A DNA stretch of 64,000 nucleotides from Dendrolimus kikuchii (GCA_019925095.2 CM034411.1:2887001-2951000); one strand, 5' to 3'. Counted from the stretch's first letter, positions 1-10,897 are shown. Notes: generated by a model from the sequence alone, not told the origin. Numbers and translations are program-made.

Positions 1-112
1 ATCTAAAACTGGAAGAATTTTTCAAATCAGACCAGTAACTCCTGAGATTAGCGCGTTCAAACAAACAAACTCTTCAGCTTTATAATTATATTAGTATAAG
101 ATATAATTTGTT
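1..112 (-). repeat. RepD copy, cut by the window edge
   Basis: The reverse complement reads ATTATAAAGCTGAAGAG, then GTTTGTTTGAACGCGCTAAT, then CAGGAGTTACTGGTCTGATT. The same order is seen at 4800, 14466, 49772 and 50318. Family unclassified; the 3' end elsewhere is CGGACGAAGTTGCGG...GCTAGT. Confidence 0.6.
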
Positions 113-159
113 ATGAGAGTCTTTAAAATTTGGAAACGATTATGAGGAAAGAAATAAAT

Positions 160-361
160 TTAACACTAATAATTATATTCTACAAATTAAAAAATACAAT
201 TAAAAACTAAAAATAAACTAAGTTATAAAAATAGTACAAGCGATTACAGACTGTGTAACAAATCGCTGCCAGGTGGGAGCGTGCCCAGAAGGCTGGCTGC
301 ATTGCCGCGCTGTATAGCGATGCTTATATGTTGGGCGAAATATGAGCCAGCCTTCTGATCA
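160..361 (-). mobile_element. LINE-S 3' end, C-terminal codons and 3' UTR
   Basis: Minus-strand translation gives DQKAGSYFAQHISIAIQRGN, then AASLLGTLPPGSDLLHSL and a stop. This is the C-terminus of a non-LTR retrotransposon polyprotein. An AT-rich 3' UTR (TTATAACTTAGTTTATTTTTAG) is shared with 29370-29430. A perfect 13-bp stem (286-298 with 345-357) lies in the coding part. Clade not resolved. Confidence 0.65.
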
Positions 362-397
362 AGGGTTTATTTTTATTTTATTTTTTTATTACGGTTG

Positions 398-475
398 AAA
401 AGAACGATTAGAACAATGGGCGGCCTTATCGCTTATAGCGATCTCTTCCAGGCAACCCAGTGTCTAAGGAGATTT
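398..475 (-). mobile_element. LINE-J 3' UTR fragment
   Basis: It contains GGCGGCCTTATCGC...GCGATCTCTTCCAGGCAACC, matching copies at 30000, 38965, 46520, 51100, 55470 and 57620. Orientation is inferred from copies that keep their terminal tail. Confidence 0.55.
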
Positions 476-1040
476 TAAACGAAATTTCAATATAAGATTT
501 TTGGTGGTGTATTACAAAAAAATATAATAAAATATAAATAAAGTACTATATACTTATATATACAGATATACATACAGATATAAATATATAATTAGATATA
601 CGATGATATTATAAATATATATACGAACAATAGATACATTCATTTAATGCAACAATTTTTATTTAATAGACCAATAATGATCAGTGACCATACGTTTAAA
701 TGTAGTAATTGCTTCAGGGCGGTCTCAATTTCAGAACTTCGTATTTTGTTGTCATCGACTTCCGCACTAGGGATATTTACGCCGCCAAGTGGCTATTTTA
801 ACCCACCAGATACAGTCTAGCCTTTTAGAAAATACTCATTGCCTCACTCGGTCTTAACAATAGTCCATTAACCTAAAAAGCAGCAATACAATATCTTGTT
901 TCATTCAAGTCAGTTAGGGTCACAGTCGTTATAGCTCAATAAATATGGCGCTTCATCTCATTTCAATGACGTGGGGTGAAATACTATCAGTCTTAGTCTC
1001 CTAATGTACATTAATTAATTATATATGTCGTGTAATGTAG
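476..1040. other. Unassigned AT-rich sequence
   Basis: Holds TA-rich low complexity at about 540-620. I recognise no repeat, ORF or splice structure. Confidence 0.5.
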
Positions 1041-1328
1041 ACATGTGTAAAGAATGACTAAACAGATATACGACAACAGATAGTACAATACAAAAGTGGA
1101 TGGATGCAGAAGTCGTGGAAGGCCCCGACACACCTTCCATGATCAAATTGATCGTGTACTAGCAGAAGGTGATGTCAGGAGCCTTAAGAATAGATGAGCG
1201 TGCATGACAAGAGCTATGAATGTCAAAGAAGCAAGTGAGGTGTGTAAGAATAAGCCTGAATGGCGCTCTGTTCTTCGTGCCTACCCCGCAAGGGAACTGG
1301 CGTGAAGTTATGTATGTATGTATATATC
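1041..1328 (+). mobile_element. RS LINE 3' end, 5'-truncated
   Basis: Encodes the RS C-terminus (RSRGRPRHTFHDQIDRVLAE ... AYPARELA), then TGAAGTTATG(TATG)n. A TGA replaces the Arg codon in LKNRRACM, so this copy is dead. Its left end carries a short internal duplication around ACAGATA. Confidence 0.8.
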
Positions 1329-1740
1329 ATTTAAAATTAATTTATGAAAAAGCAATATTTGTTACCCACGTGGAACCATAAACCAATTGGAATTCCCTCG
1401 AATAAATAGAGCAGACGATCAACAGAATTAATTTCTCTAAATTTAATTAATTACAAACTACCGCTAATAAAAAAATTAAAATATTAATTTTAAAAAAAAT
1501 CGACCCCATTTTATAGACAAATAACAGTCATACTTACGATTAAGTTGGCCACCATGACGCCATAGACAAACCTATATATTTTTCATTAACACAACAAACA
1601 GACGAAGGCACACCCACATTCAGCCTAAATATACATAGTTCGAAAGTGGCGCCACTGCCGGTCACTGCGTGCGCCCCAGACGGTGGTATTGATCCCATCA
1701 CCTACCACCACTCCTACAACCCACTTATTTCTTGTAGTCG
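1329..1740. other. Unassigned sequence
   Basis: AT-rich at first, with a GC-richer patch at 1640-1740 just before the possible alternative promoter. No repeat recognised. Confidence 0.4.
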
Positions 1741-2199
1741 GACATCGTCCGCGTCACGTTACAATTGAAAACAAACGTGGCCAATCGTAAAAAGATTAAA
1801 AACCGATTATCCAGCCAGTGCTTCGGTCGCAGATAACACAACGCTGTTGTTGTTTACATTTGGAACTGTCAAAAAAACGCGCGAAATTATTTTCACAGAT
1901 TAAAAATGGCGATTGTGATTTGGAGTTCTTTGATGTGAATCGATTATTTTTATAGTGAAGTGGTGAAAACTTTAAAAACCTACTGTGCCTTGAAATTAAA
2001 AATTGCTTTCGTAAAAATTCAAAACCAATTTATACTATAAAATAACGTTATCTTTAAGAAAACTAATTAATACAAATAATTTAATTATATAGTATACGAG
2101 GTGTGAAATTAAATTATCTTATGAAATTACAAATTTAATTGAAGTTTTAAAAGGTTTTTACAATTTTAAATTAGTGTTGCCGGTATGATCGGTTTACAG
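1741..2199 (+). promoter_or_regulatory. Possible alternative 5' region and first exon
   Basis: Repeat-free sequence with CpG-containing motifs at 1640-1900 leads into AT-rich DNA. A short upstream ORF at 1905 (MAIVIWSSLM) follows. An ATG at 2185 is then followed by five codons (MIGLQ) ending CAG|GTAAAT at 2200. That donor is in phase 0, so it could also join the exon at 49562. An in-frame TAA at 2167 precedes the ATG. There is no motif evidence. This is offered only as a second candidate first exon. Confidence 0.2.
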
Positions 2200-2247
2200 G
2201 TAAATTGATAATTAGAGGTATACGAGTCCTATCATTTCGAATTATAA

Positions 2248-2455
2248 TTTTTTTTTTTTTGAGGCGGCGGAAATGCCTTTACTAGAGATTAGACCAAAGC
2301 GATGAGAGTTAGCCACTGAAGATAGCGCAGCTACCAGAGTTAATCGCCGGCATGTGTGGAGACTCAGCAAGGTACCTCCCTCTATGTGGAGAGGTAACCC
2401 ATGGGCCAATACTCCACTAAAACCACTCTCCTCCCATGTGCCCCGCGCTTATGGT
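2248..2455 (-). mobile_element. R1-like LINE 3' UTR
   Basis: The minus strand reads GCGCGGGGCACATGGGAGG, then AGTGGTTTTAGTGGAGTATT, and ends in a poly(A) run (poly(T) at 2248-2260 on this strand). The GGTTTTAGTGG core recurs in the R1-clade LINE at 43540. The GCGCGGGGCACATGGGAG block also occurs at 40377. Confidence 0.6.
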
Positions 2456-2544
2456 AAAATAAACTTGTTACAACCTTCGACGCAGCTCTGCCGACGTAAT
2501 CGTCCGTTTCATATGCCCTGTTATCTCTCACATTATGTAAGTCA

Positions 2545-2796
2545 TATTTCTTTTTGCATGAGTTCAGCTGACGGGCAGACGGACCACCTGATGGAAAGCG
2601 GTTACCATTGCCTATGGATATTTGTAACACCAAAGGTGTTTGAACCTGGCCACTAATGACAGAATACAACTCAAGGTTGTTATTGCGGTAGGCATCCAGA
2701 CGGGCAAATACTCTGGCTGTGAATGGTTTTGTCGCCTCTTACGACAGGCCGCCTGGTCGCAGGAAATCGTAGTCTGTCTCCGTTCCTGCACGGATA
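2545..2796 (-). mobile_element. SINE-A (Bm1-like) copy
   Basis: It runs from poly(A) (as T-rich GCATGAGTTCAGC) through ACCTGATGGAAAGCGGTTAC and GCCTCTTACGACAGGCCGCC to CGTTCCTGCACGGATA. The layout (3' poly(A), block order) resembles the Bombyx Bm1 SINE as I know it. An internal deletion removes the LEAKY middle block around GCGCTGCTGCTCTC. Confidence 0.75.
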
Positions 2797-2848
2797 TATA
2801 TCTACGTATATAAGATAATAGTCACGCATCCACCAATTCATTAATGTA

Positions 2849-2965
2849 CTAGCGGTTCCAGCAAACGTTGTCCTGCTCTGAGAAAATAAAAATCTAAAAC
2901 CCGATTCCAGCGCCATCTAGCGGGTTTAATGGTGAATCTACACCATCCCCGAACCTACTTAACCC
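2849..2965 (-). repeat. RepE fragment
   Basis: Minus strand: AGATGGCGCTGGAATCGGG, TTTATTTTCTCAGAGCAGGA, CAACG...CGCTAGTA. Same 3' end as the copies at 14801, 19331, 26095 and 54890. Confidence 0.6.
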
Positions 2966-3234
2966 TTAAGGTGGAAGCACCACAGATTTGTTGCCCAAAC
3001 TGTCACCCACGGCTAATTGGGAAGCACCACAAATTTGTGGTCAAATACAGATAATTGAAATGAACGTTGAACTGATACTTTCTCCCTCTAACTACGTAGA
3101 ATTTGTATTAGAATAAAAGAGACGATATAATTCTCTTAGTTCTGGCGCGGCAATTTAAATGGCAGCTGGCAGCTTGTGGAAAAAAATTATATTAAATTTG
3201 GTCCTTATAGAAGATTATATACTAATATTTTTAC

Positions 3235-3425
3235 ACCTTGGGTTACATTATTAAAGTTTTAGTAGGGATCCATTTTTATATGGCCTATATTAATCTGGGA
3301 TAACGTAGCATTCTAATGTTGAGAAAATTTTTGAAATCGGTCCAGTAGTTTTTGAGTTTATTCGTTACAAACATACAAAAATACAAATCTTTTCTCTTTA
3401 TAACATTATTGGTATTCGAATAGAT
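3235..3425 (-). repeat. RepN copy
   Basis: Shares TTAAAGTTTTAGTAGGGATC and TCGGTCCAGTAGTTTTTGAG with 47360-47545 and 52445-52600. At all three loci it follows a RepE fragment. The preceding 2966-3234 holds a short direct repeat (GAAGCACCACA-ATTTGT) and nothing else I can name. Confidence 0.55.
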
Positions 3426-4204
3426 AATTTAGCACAGTCAAAGTCAATGCATAAACGTCATGCTATATAAATACAGATAATATATATCGGTGTTAGAGCT
3501 GTCGATAAGATTGGGCATTTGTCTATATCATCAAAAAAGTCCAATCTCATAAACGTATAAATATAATATTTAATAATGTTTAAAATATTGATGTGCATAT
3601 CACATCAAGTAACGTGCATTGTTATTGGTTACCCACAAATATAACAAGGCAAATGAACGTTTGGTGAGATATAGAAACCGGCATTTATTGTTCAGCAAAA
3701 TAAACAATTACAATCAACCATGCAAGTTCATGTCACTCCATCAATGGCACTGATAAACGTGCACAGTTTTCGTCATGTCACCACAGAACCATATTTATGG
3801 TTCCACTATATCACGCTGAACAGAAACGGACTAAAGACAGATCCCTGATGTACTCCTACGGTTATGAGGAAATCTTTCATTATGAAACTTTAATATTTTT
3901 TAACAGAATTTACAGTCGTGTCTTGCATATAGATTGCCACAACGACGCGGCGCCTGCGCAATGTGCAATGATATGAATCATTGCGGAACTATATTATCTC
4001 AACGTGTTGGACTAAATTTCATAATTGCAGTTTTTAAGTTTCGTAGCCATTTCGACAAGTATGGAAGGTCAAGGTACGCGGGTCCCGTTTCAGAGATTGC
4101 CACGTTATTTCTACATCTGTGTTATGCATAATCTTATTTGTCCGATTGCCTTATAAACGATTATGTCCGTCCGTGCGTTTATCCGTCTGTACCGATAGCC
4201 CGTT
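3426..4204. other. Mostly unassigned sequence
   Basis: The 4040-4200 part (GTCCGTCCGTGCGTTTATCCG) resembles a dispersed piece also seen near 6060-6200 and 61670-61740. The rest is unrecognised. The 65-residue frame at 3934 has no homology I can see. Confidence 0.35.
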
Positions 4205-4365
4205 TTTTGTTTTTTTTTTTATTGAGAAGCTGGCAAACAGTTAGAGGGCCCACCTGATGAAAAGTGGTTACCATTGCCTATGTCCATAGGCGATGGTAAC
4301 TCTGTACTGTACTCGGGTCCTATATTTTTTTTAGGCAGAACAAAGTCTGCCGGGCCGCTAATTTT
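4205..4365 (-). mobile_element. Folded-back SINE-A fragment plus RepE end
   Basis: Poly(T), then CCCACCTGATGAAAAGTGGTT, is the SINE-A 3' end. GTTACCATTGCCTATG is at once followed by its inverted copy CATAGGCGATGGTAAC (about 4270-4300). A RepE-like end (GTCTGCCGGGCCGCTA) lies at 4348-4365. Confidence 0.55.
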
Positions 4366-4799
4366 ATGTACAAAGATAATATTTAAATCTCACGCGAGTA
4401 TAGACATGTAGCTTAAAATATTAAGATGGATGCACGAGGCGTGACAACTGACATATTAAATTTAATATTATATATACAATGTAATAATTATACTTAGCGG
4501 TGTCGACTGTCAATGGCAGCCTCTCGCAGACGTGACTAAGCAACGTTTAATTAAATAACCGTACTAATTGCTTTCACAGTAACAATAGGTTGCAAAAAAG
4601 GAAATTATTATGTTCTATCAGATGCAAATCACGCTATTTGCTGTCCCCTCTTGTACAGTGAAAGTGGATCAGTAGGTAAGATTCGTAAAAAAAAATTACA
4701 TTGATTTTGGCATCAAACAGAAATACATATTGCAAACATTAGTTAATATTTCCATTCAATTAGTTCTTATAATCTAACAGTGCCTAAAAATTCTATATA
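4366..4799. other. Unassigned AT-rich sequence
   Basis: No recognised repeat, ORF or splice structure. Confidence 0.4.
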
Positions 4800-5062
4800 A
4801 AAATCTTATACTAATATATAAAGCTGAAAAGTTTGTTTGTTTGCTTGAACGCGCTAATCTCAGGAACTACTGGTCTGATTAAAAAAAATCTTTCAGTCTT
4901 AGATAGCCCATTTATCGAAGAAGGCTATAGGCTACATATCATCACGCTAAGACCAACAAGAGCGGAGCACCAATGAAAAATGTTTCAAAATCAGGGGGTT
5001 TTTTCAACTTACTTTTTTTAACTATTCAACGCGGACGAAGTTGCGGATATAAGCTAGTAAAT
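4800..5062 (+). repeat. RepD copy, nearly complete
   Basis: Starts TATACTAATATATAAAGCTG, passes GAACGCGCTAATCTCAGGAA and ATCATCACGCTAAGACCAA, and ends CGCGGACGAAGTTGCGG...AGCTAGTA. No coding content. Confidence 0.65.
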
Positions 5063-5162
5063 GATAAAAGTGTTATCTTTAAGTTTCAAATATCGAAAAA
5101 AATTATAAGATTAATTAAGCTACAATATTTTATTAAATTTCATTTTTAGTCTGCTTAAATAC

Positions 5163-5262
5163 ATAATATTTTCTTAAGTTTTCGCGACTTGTATACATAA
5201 TAAAACTACATTTTGACGGTTTTAACCGTCCCGTTAAAACGTAGTTTTATTATGCTTAAATA
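5163..5262. mobile_element. PLE terminal fragment folded back on itself
   Basis: ATAATAAAACTACATTTTGA followed by CGGTTTTAA is mirrored by AACGTAGTTTTATTATG after a few bases, forming a hairpin. The left flank TTAAGTTTTCGCGACTTGTA is the extended PLE end also found at 15484, 18940 and 39860. Confidence 0.6.
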
Positions 5263-5660
5263 CAAATTAATTTTTAGTCTGCTTAAATACATACATTAAT
5301 TTTGACGTGGTCTTGTTTGTTAGTCACTTGGATGAATCGTAAAGAATCTAGGTTCGTTTTTCCATTAGATAAATGTCGCGATAAGATAAAACAACCTTCC
5401 TATGCTATGTCGTTTGGCATAAAGAAACCTACTATACATTAAATATAGAAATTTGAAAAATAATGCGATTTTATGCCTTACAATCCTCCATGTTCGTACT
5501 ATCGAAGAAGAATACTAAAAACGACAATCGCCCAATAAAAAAACATAATTTGTAACATGCGCTCTAATCATTATAGGCGCCACCAGTACATTATTTTAAC
5601 CGGCGTCTCGTTATTATAAACATTTTTGAAACTGAATCAATCAATTAAAAGTCCCAATTA

Positions 5661-5806
5661 CATACATACATACATACATAACTTCACGCCAGTTCCCTTG
5701 CGGGGTAAGCACGAACAACAGAGCGCCATTTAGGCTTATTCTTACACACCTCACTTGCTTCTTTGACATTCATAACTCTTGTCATGCACGCTCGTCTGTT
5801 CTTGTT
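5661..5806 (-). mobile_element. RS LINE short copy with 12-bp target-site duplication
   Basis: Flanked by AAGTCCCAATTA at 5649-5660 and 5807-5818. On the minus strand it begins near AACAGACGAGCGTGCATGAC and ends GGCGTGAAGTTATG(TATG)n. Only 146 bp survive. The intact duplication suggests a fairly young insertion. Confidence 0.85.
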
Positions 5807-5818
5807 AAGTCCCAATTA

Positions 5819-6851
5819 GCTCATTTTAATTTCATAAATTAAATAGCAGCTAAATATGTTTAAAATAAAAAAGTTGATTGAAAGTTTTATCGAATTCTCT
5901 ATAACAATAAGAACGGTTACAAGCAGAGTCGTGTTAACCATATTGGGCGCCAGGGTGCGAAGTTCAGCTTGGTCCCCCCTTACCCACAATAAAAAATGAC
6001 ATTTCATTTTTAAGGTTTCCTAGCCATTTTGGCAAAGCCGAGCCCTTATTTACGCATTCGCCAAGTCCACCTATATGTTTGTATGTTACAGTCATTTTCT
6101 CAGGAACCAATGGGTTTCTATATGTAAATTAAACTTGGCAGGAAGATATAGTCTATATAGTACACATCGGTGTAGTGCATTTAACTAAGTGTTATTTTTT
6201 TTAACGTATGTACAACATACTTGTGTGGGATGTCGTTAGTCGTATCTTGACACACTATGGCGATGTTCTTTCATGACTTTTGTAGTCAATCGACTGCAGC
6301 ATAATGTTGAACTGCCAACCTCGTTGACTAAAAATTTGACGTAGATACAATTCCTACTAATGTATATCTTAAATTTTGTGAATGAAGTTTGTATTTCGTG
6401 TACAATTTATTGTGAATCTATTATGTATTTTTGTTCTAAATGTACAGTGTGTCGTTTTTAAGTCTTTCTTCTCTCTTCTTTTTCTTTATTTTTAAATTGG
6501 GTCCCCTAGCTCCCTACACCTGGGTGCCACGCACCCCTTGCATCCCGGATAAAGACGGCTTTGGTTACGAGTTACGTTTCTACAGAGCAATTGTCGCTCT
6601 TGAGTTTTTCCACGGACACACTAATCTACTAATCTCCCTACACTACGTCACTGTAAACCAGAAATGTGCCATAGTACGGTCTCGACTGGCATACTAAAGC
6701 GATGGTGCATTGAATTTTTATATCAAGCTAACGTTGCTTAGCTGCTTTTAAGATGACATAATCTCACGCCTTTAACTATAAAAGGATAGACAGTTCACTT
6801 TTTCATTGACGTTTCGCTAACACTATCTAGATGACATGGTTTAAATAATAC
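5819..6851. other. Unassigned; one dispersed repeat piece
   Basis: About 6070-6180 (TCATTTTCTCAGGAACCAA, TAAATTAAACTTGGCAGG) resembles 61690-61740. The frames at 5816(-) and 6440(+) lack any recognised domain. Confidence 0.35.
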
Positions 6852-7521
6852 TAGCGGTCGCCCGTTGTCGAAATTCGACCATTTATTTATTTATTTAGGT
6901 TTATGGCTTGGCAGCTAGGCCTTTAAGCAAGATCTTAGTTTACAATATAGTTTCTTCATTTTCTTAAGCCTATGTGTAGCACAGCTGAACTGTAAGTAAT
7001 CAGCTAGTGCCATTCATCGGAGTTCTTGTGACAACTCAAAAGGTCACATTTGACTATACAGTTCACATTTCTCACAAAACACATAATTACTACTCAAAAA
7101 CTATCAATATCCTACAACTATTGTTCATTTTAGAGTAATTTTACACATTTTTAGAAAATAAAACTGCACAGCATAACGTCCCCTTTCAGTTCCCGCCAAA
7201 AAAACTCGTTATTCGACCATAATAATTAATGTCTAAGACTATACTTCTATAATCACAGATTTCGCCAAGGATAGACTGTTAATTTGGCTTGAACAATAAA
7301 CAAAAGAGTATATATGCGTGTGTGTCAAATACATGGTAGTGTGTGTAATGTTTTTTTTTTATTTATTTAGTGTATTTTTATGCATAATTTTTAAATAATA
7401 TTAGCATTCGTCGCTTCGTCGCTATATGAACTATATAAGTGTGCGAAATTTCAAACTTCTCCGTGCGCGCGATTTTCGTAAAAAGGGGGTACAAAGTTTT
7501 TGCTTCACGTATTAATATATA
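6852..7521 (+). repeat. RepH copy, interrupted at 6883-7210 and by LTR2
   Basis: GTCGCCCGTTGTCGAAATTC, then (after the insertion) AATAATTAATG, ACAATAAACAAAAGAGTATA, GCGAAATTTC and GGGTACAAAGTTTTTGCT match 22400-22800 in order. The LTR2 insertion at 7522 falls in its TATATATA right end. Confidence 0.6.
6883..7210 (-). mobile_element. Retroelement 3' end inserted in RepH with 10-bp duplication
   Basis: ATTCGACCAT occurs at 6873-6882 and again at 7211-7220. The insert starts TTATTTATTTATTTAGG, an (AAAT)n tail on the minus strand, then GGCTTGGCAGCTAGGCC. No ORF; family unknown. Confidence 0.65.
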
Positions 7522-8250
7522 TGTCAGATTCGCGCCGACAAGGAGCAAACGGATGACGCTCCAAGAATAACACAATAATAATCTGAAATATTATAATCTA
7601 AAGTTTCTTACACTAGAATTATTACAATTACGATATTAAATATTGTACAATAATACACAGAAATACTAGGACAACTCCAAGAGTTGCATCCACGCTTGTC
7701 AGGTGTCGAGCAGCAATTTGCCCTTCAAGAATACTGCGATTATCAAGCAGTAAGTATCGACCACATTATATTATGTGCTCCTCGATCTAAGACTACCAAT
7801 GTAGACTGTCAGTGTAGATTGCCGATTGTAGACCGCCGGTTCAAGACTGCCATTGTAGACTGTCGGTCGTAGACTGCCGGTTGAAGACTGTCATTGTAGA
7901 CTGTCGGTTGAAGACTGTCAGTTCAATAATAGACTGCTGGTTCAATACTGCCCCTCCTGTGCCCGAACATCGCGTTTTAACAGGTCCTTGTAGCGCGCCG
8001 CAGTGACACCATCCGGTAATGCTGTGGCGCCACTTCAGTAACACTTCCTTCATAAAAACCAACTTCCGCCATACGCATTAACTTCCAACATCCGGTTACT
8101 CCATTTCAGATATCCGTAGCTTAATAATAAATGCGTCTACATTGACATCCGGTTAAACAACTTCCGAATACTACATGAAAGAATACTCTATCCGGTTATT
8201 GACTACTTCCGTGATTTGGTTATTTTATAATAACAAATACGATTCCGACA
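7522..8250 (-). mobile_element. Solo LTR2, 729 bp, TSD TATA
   Basis: The boundaries are TGTCAG and CCGACA, flanked by TATA at 7518-7521 and 8251-8254. It is homologous over its length to 28135-28769 in the opposite orientation. A degenerate minisatellite (unit near GTAGACTGTCGGT) fills about 7790-7950. No internal retroviral-type genes lie next to it, so it is probably a product of LTR-LTR recombination. The small frames within it (7684, 7841) are not genes. Confidence 0.8.
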
Positions 8251-8449
8251 TATAGATATTTGGTTTTCTTTATAAATAAAGACATGAGTGGATGAAAGAG
8301 GTGATACGTGTGACACTTTTTTATAGTATATACGTCAAATGAAGGTGTAACTATATTAGACCTTAAAACTAGTATATTTGAATTTAGTTTCAGAAAATTC
8401 AAAGGACAAAAGTTATGAACGTACACAAAATTATAGGCAAACAAAACTT

Positions 8450-8895
8450 TGTTGCATATTTTCTTTGTGCTTCTTCTTCTTCTTCTGCGAACGGGCGGTT
8501 TCCGCAACTCGACGACAAAGCGCCTATTTTGCGTGCGAGGGTGGATGAGGGTTTACTCCATCCAGCCCAGCTCCTCCAGGAAGTCCACCAGCTTCTTGAC
8601 GTTACTGAAGATTTCTCGGAGGCTACCTGGGGCGTCCAGATACTTCGCCCTGTATTGGGCCACCTCTCCGCATTCAAGCAGGACATGGGCGGCTGTTTCT
8701 TCTTCCTCCAAGCATGCTCTGCACAGGGGGCTGTCAGTGACACCTATATTATAAAGATGTCTATTAAAATTGCCATGTCCAGTGGCTGCACTAATTTCTT
8801 TGTGCTTACTAATTGTGTGATATTTCCATCCGTTTCTGTTTTTAATATGAGAGTGGACCACCAAGTCAACTGAGTTACTTTGTATCATCATACAA
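8450..8895 (-). mobile_element. Non-LTR retrotransposon C-terminus (Jockey/I-type)
   Basis: Minus-strand translation at 8553-8891 includes GHGNFNRHLYNIGVTDSPLC, then RACLEEEETAAHVLLECG. This is the post-RNase-H tail with a C-x2-C...H...C knuckle typical of these LINEs. It ends ELGWME and a stop. An (AAG)-rich stretch lies in the 3' UTR. Truncated at the 5' side near 8895. Confidence 0.75.
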
Positions 8896-9028
8896 AACGC
8901 TGAAGCCGCCTAAATTGTCAACGAGCGTAGCAAGTTATAACGTCATTTCTTCAACGAGGTAAAAAATAAATAAAAATATTAATTGTGGTTTAAACCATAA
9001 CCAAAATTTTTCACAAGGTATTTTAAAA

Positions 9029-9332
9029 GGTTTTTTTTTTAATGAATTCAGCACACAGACAGACGGCTCACCTGATGGAAAGCGTTTACCATCGCCTATG
9101 GATTGTAACACCAAAGGTGCTACCAATGTACTGCTGCTTCCTAAAGGTAGACTGGACCTGGCTACTAATGGCCAAACACAACTCAAGGTTCTTATGGCGG
9201 CATACTCTAGACCAGAGTTGGTAGCCATCAAGACGAGCAACCCTACCACCTGGCTGTAGGTTATTTTGTCGCCGCTTACGACAGGCCGCCCCGCCGCAGG
9301 AAATTGTATTCTTTCTCCGTTCCGTACGGATG
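9029..9332 (-). mobile_element. SINE-A copy, near full length
   Basis: Poly(T) at the left, CTCACCTGATGGAAAGCG, CTACTAATGGCCAAACACAA, CGCTTACGACAGGCCGCC and TCTCCGTTCCGTACGGAT in family order. AAAAG-type sequence at both edges may be an eroded duplication. Confidence 0.8.
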
Positions 9333-9707
9333 ATTTCAAAAGTGACAGCAAGGCGTTTGTAGCCCTGCTCCTTGAAATGAACCTTGTTTTAGAATTTATT
9401 GTAATCTGTGTCAAATACCCAATTCGTATAAAGACTCCATGAGACCCAAATAAGAAATTGCAATCAGCTGCACTGTACACGTTTATACTTGTAAAGATAA
9501 ACGTGGAAGAAAAGCGTATGGAAATTTATGACGTAAAAGCGGGGAATAGCAGACCGACTTATAGAGGCGCGATGGTCGGGCGGAGGACGAAATTCGGCTT
9601 CATTAAGCCGATTACTTATATTGATTTTAGAATCACGAAGGCCCACGTACAGTATATTTTAAGAACATCAGATACTTAGCTGATGTTATTTATTTACAAT
9701 GCTATTA
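9333..9707. other. Unassigned sequence between SINE-A copies
   Basis: Frames at 9458(+) and 9464(-) overlap on opposite strands and match nothing I know. Confidence 0.35.
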
Positions 9708-9868
9708 CTCAAGGTTGTTATGGCGGCATACTCTAGACCAGGGTGGTAGTCATCCAGACGGGCAAATACCGTACCATTTGGCTGTGAGAGTTGGTTTGTC
9801 GCCTCGCACGACAGGCCGCCAGACCGCAGGATATTGTATTCATTCTCCGTTCTTGCACGGTTTTTTTT
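9708..9868 (-). mobile_element. SINE-A partial copy, first of a tandem pair
   Basis: Covers CAAGGTTGTTATGGCGGCAT to CTCCGTTCTTGCACGG, the 5' half of the family on the minus strand, and abuts the next copy directly. Confidence 0.75.
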
Positions 9869-10153
9869 TGCTGGAATATGGCAGACTGGCCGACGGCTCA
9901 ATTAATGAAAAAGGGTTACCGTCGCCTATGGACATTTGCAACACCATAGCTGGTACCAATGTACTGCCTATGACTGAAACTTGAGTACTAATTCCGGAAC
10001 TCAATGTTGTTAGGATGGCAACTATAGATCAGGGGTGATAGTCATTCTGAGGGGTAAACGCCCTACCACCTGGCTGTGGGTTGTTCTGTTGCCTCTGACA
10101 ACAGGTCGCCCGACCACAATAATTAATATTCTTTCTCTTTTCCTGGAGGGATA
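9869..10153 (-). mobile_element. SINE-A copy, second of a tandem pair
   Basis: Begins TTTTTTTTGCTGGAATATGG, keeps ACCGTCGCCTATGGACATTT, and ends TTTCTCTTTTCCTGGAGG. More diverged than its neighbour, so the two are of different age although head-to-tail. Confidence 0.75.
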
Positions 10154-10569
10154 TTATTGCTTATTATTAACACTATTTTGGGTTTCAAAAATATGTGTTA
10201 AATAATAAAATCTCAAATGTGAGAGAAAAATTAACTGTAACCTTATTTAGTCCTGTACAATTTAGGAACTTGCATGATAGAGATACAATCGCACACTCTA
10301 ACTGTTTTCTTCCACATTGTTGTTTAGTATGAAAATCAAGTGGTAAAAACTTTAATTGCCCATAACAGCTTTCATAGTTTCATCATGACCGGCTTGTAGA
10401 AATGGCCGTAGAATGTTAGCTAATACATTGCTTTAAAATCATTTAACTTCCCAAAGTTGTGAAGACGCAACGAACGAAACAGAAGTATAAAGCTCAAACA
10501 AAATAATTATCACGTGTATTCAGTATATAAATAAAAATAAGCCTTATAATGTTTTTCCAACGTAAATAT
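10154..10569. other. Unassigned sequence upstream of the candidate promoter
   Basis: AT-rich, no recognised repeat. It could include distal regulatory DNA; nothing specific is visible. Confidence 0.35.
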
Positions 10570-10897
10570 TACATTTCAAAATTCGTCAATTAGCCGACAC
10601 CAGACGAATGTGCCGTAGTACATCGAACTCTACGCCCCACTCAGTGACTCAGACGGACTTCGGCGCAGGCGCGCTGCAGTCTCGGCAAATGAAACACAAT
10701 TTTTGCATTTAGAATTTTCTAAAATCGAATTTACCGTTCCAAAACGAATTTATTATTCAAATACCGAAACGTTGCGACTCTATTCGTATTTTTTAAAATT
10801 ACACTGTGATATTATTGTATAGAATAGTGAAGTGACATGTGAAATGGTGTGTTTAAGAAAAAATAATTAGTGAAGTGCTGTTTTTTTTTCTGAAATA
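10570..10897 (+). promoter_or_regulatory. Candidate core promoter and 5' UTR of the MDM1-like gene
   Basis: This repeat-free stretch has a GC-richer block at about 10620-10690 (ACTCAGACGGAC, GGCGCAGGCGCGC) and then AT-rich sequence leading to the ATG at 10898. An in-frame TGA at 10871 stands before the ATG, so 10898 is the first in-frame start after a stop. The ATG context (AATAATGG) is acceptable for insects. No TATA box is obvious. The transcription start is inferred, not seen. Confidence 0.35.

Noticed and set aside
1905..1937. Short ORF MAIVIWSSLM as a gene start
   Set aside because: Stops after ten codons without a donor; at most an upstream ORF of the possible alternative 5' exon.
2354..2656. 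100-codon + strand frame
   Set aside because: It crosses an R1-like 3' UTR and a SINE-A on their non-coding strand; no domain.
6440..6697. 85-codon + strand frame starting MYSVSFLSLSS
   Set aside because: A hydrophobic N-terminus from a T-rich tract, no motif, no splice context and no neighbour support.
7684..8062. CRISPR-like spaced repeats
   Set aside because: Units near GTAGACTGTCGGT are short, degenerate and contiguous without unique spacers, and lie in a solo LTR of an animal genome.
8415..8873. 152-codon + strand frame
   Set aside because: It is the antisense shadow of a LINE C-terminus that reads convincingly on the minus strand (8553-8891).
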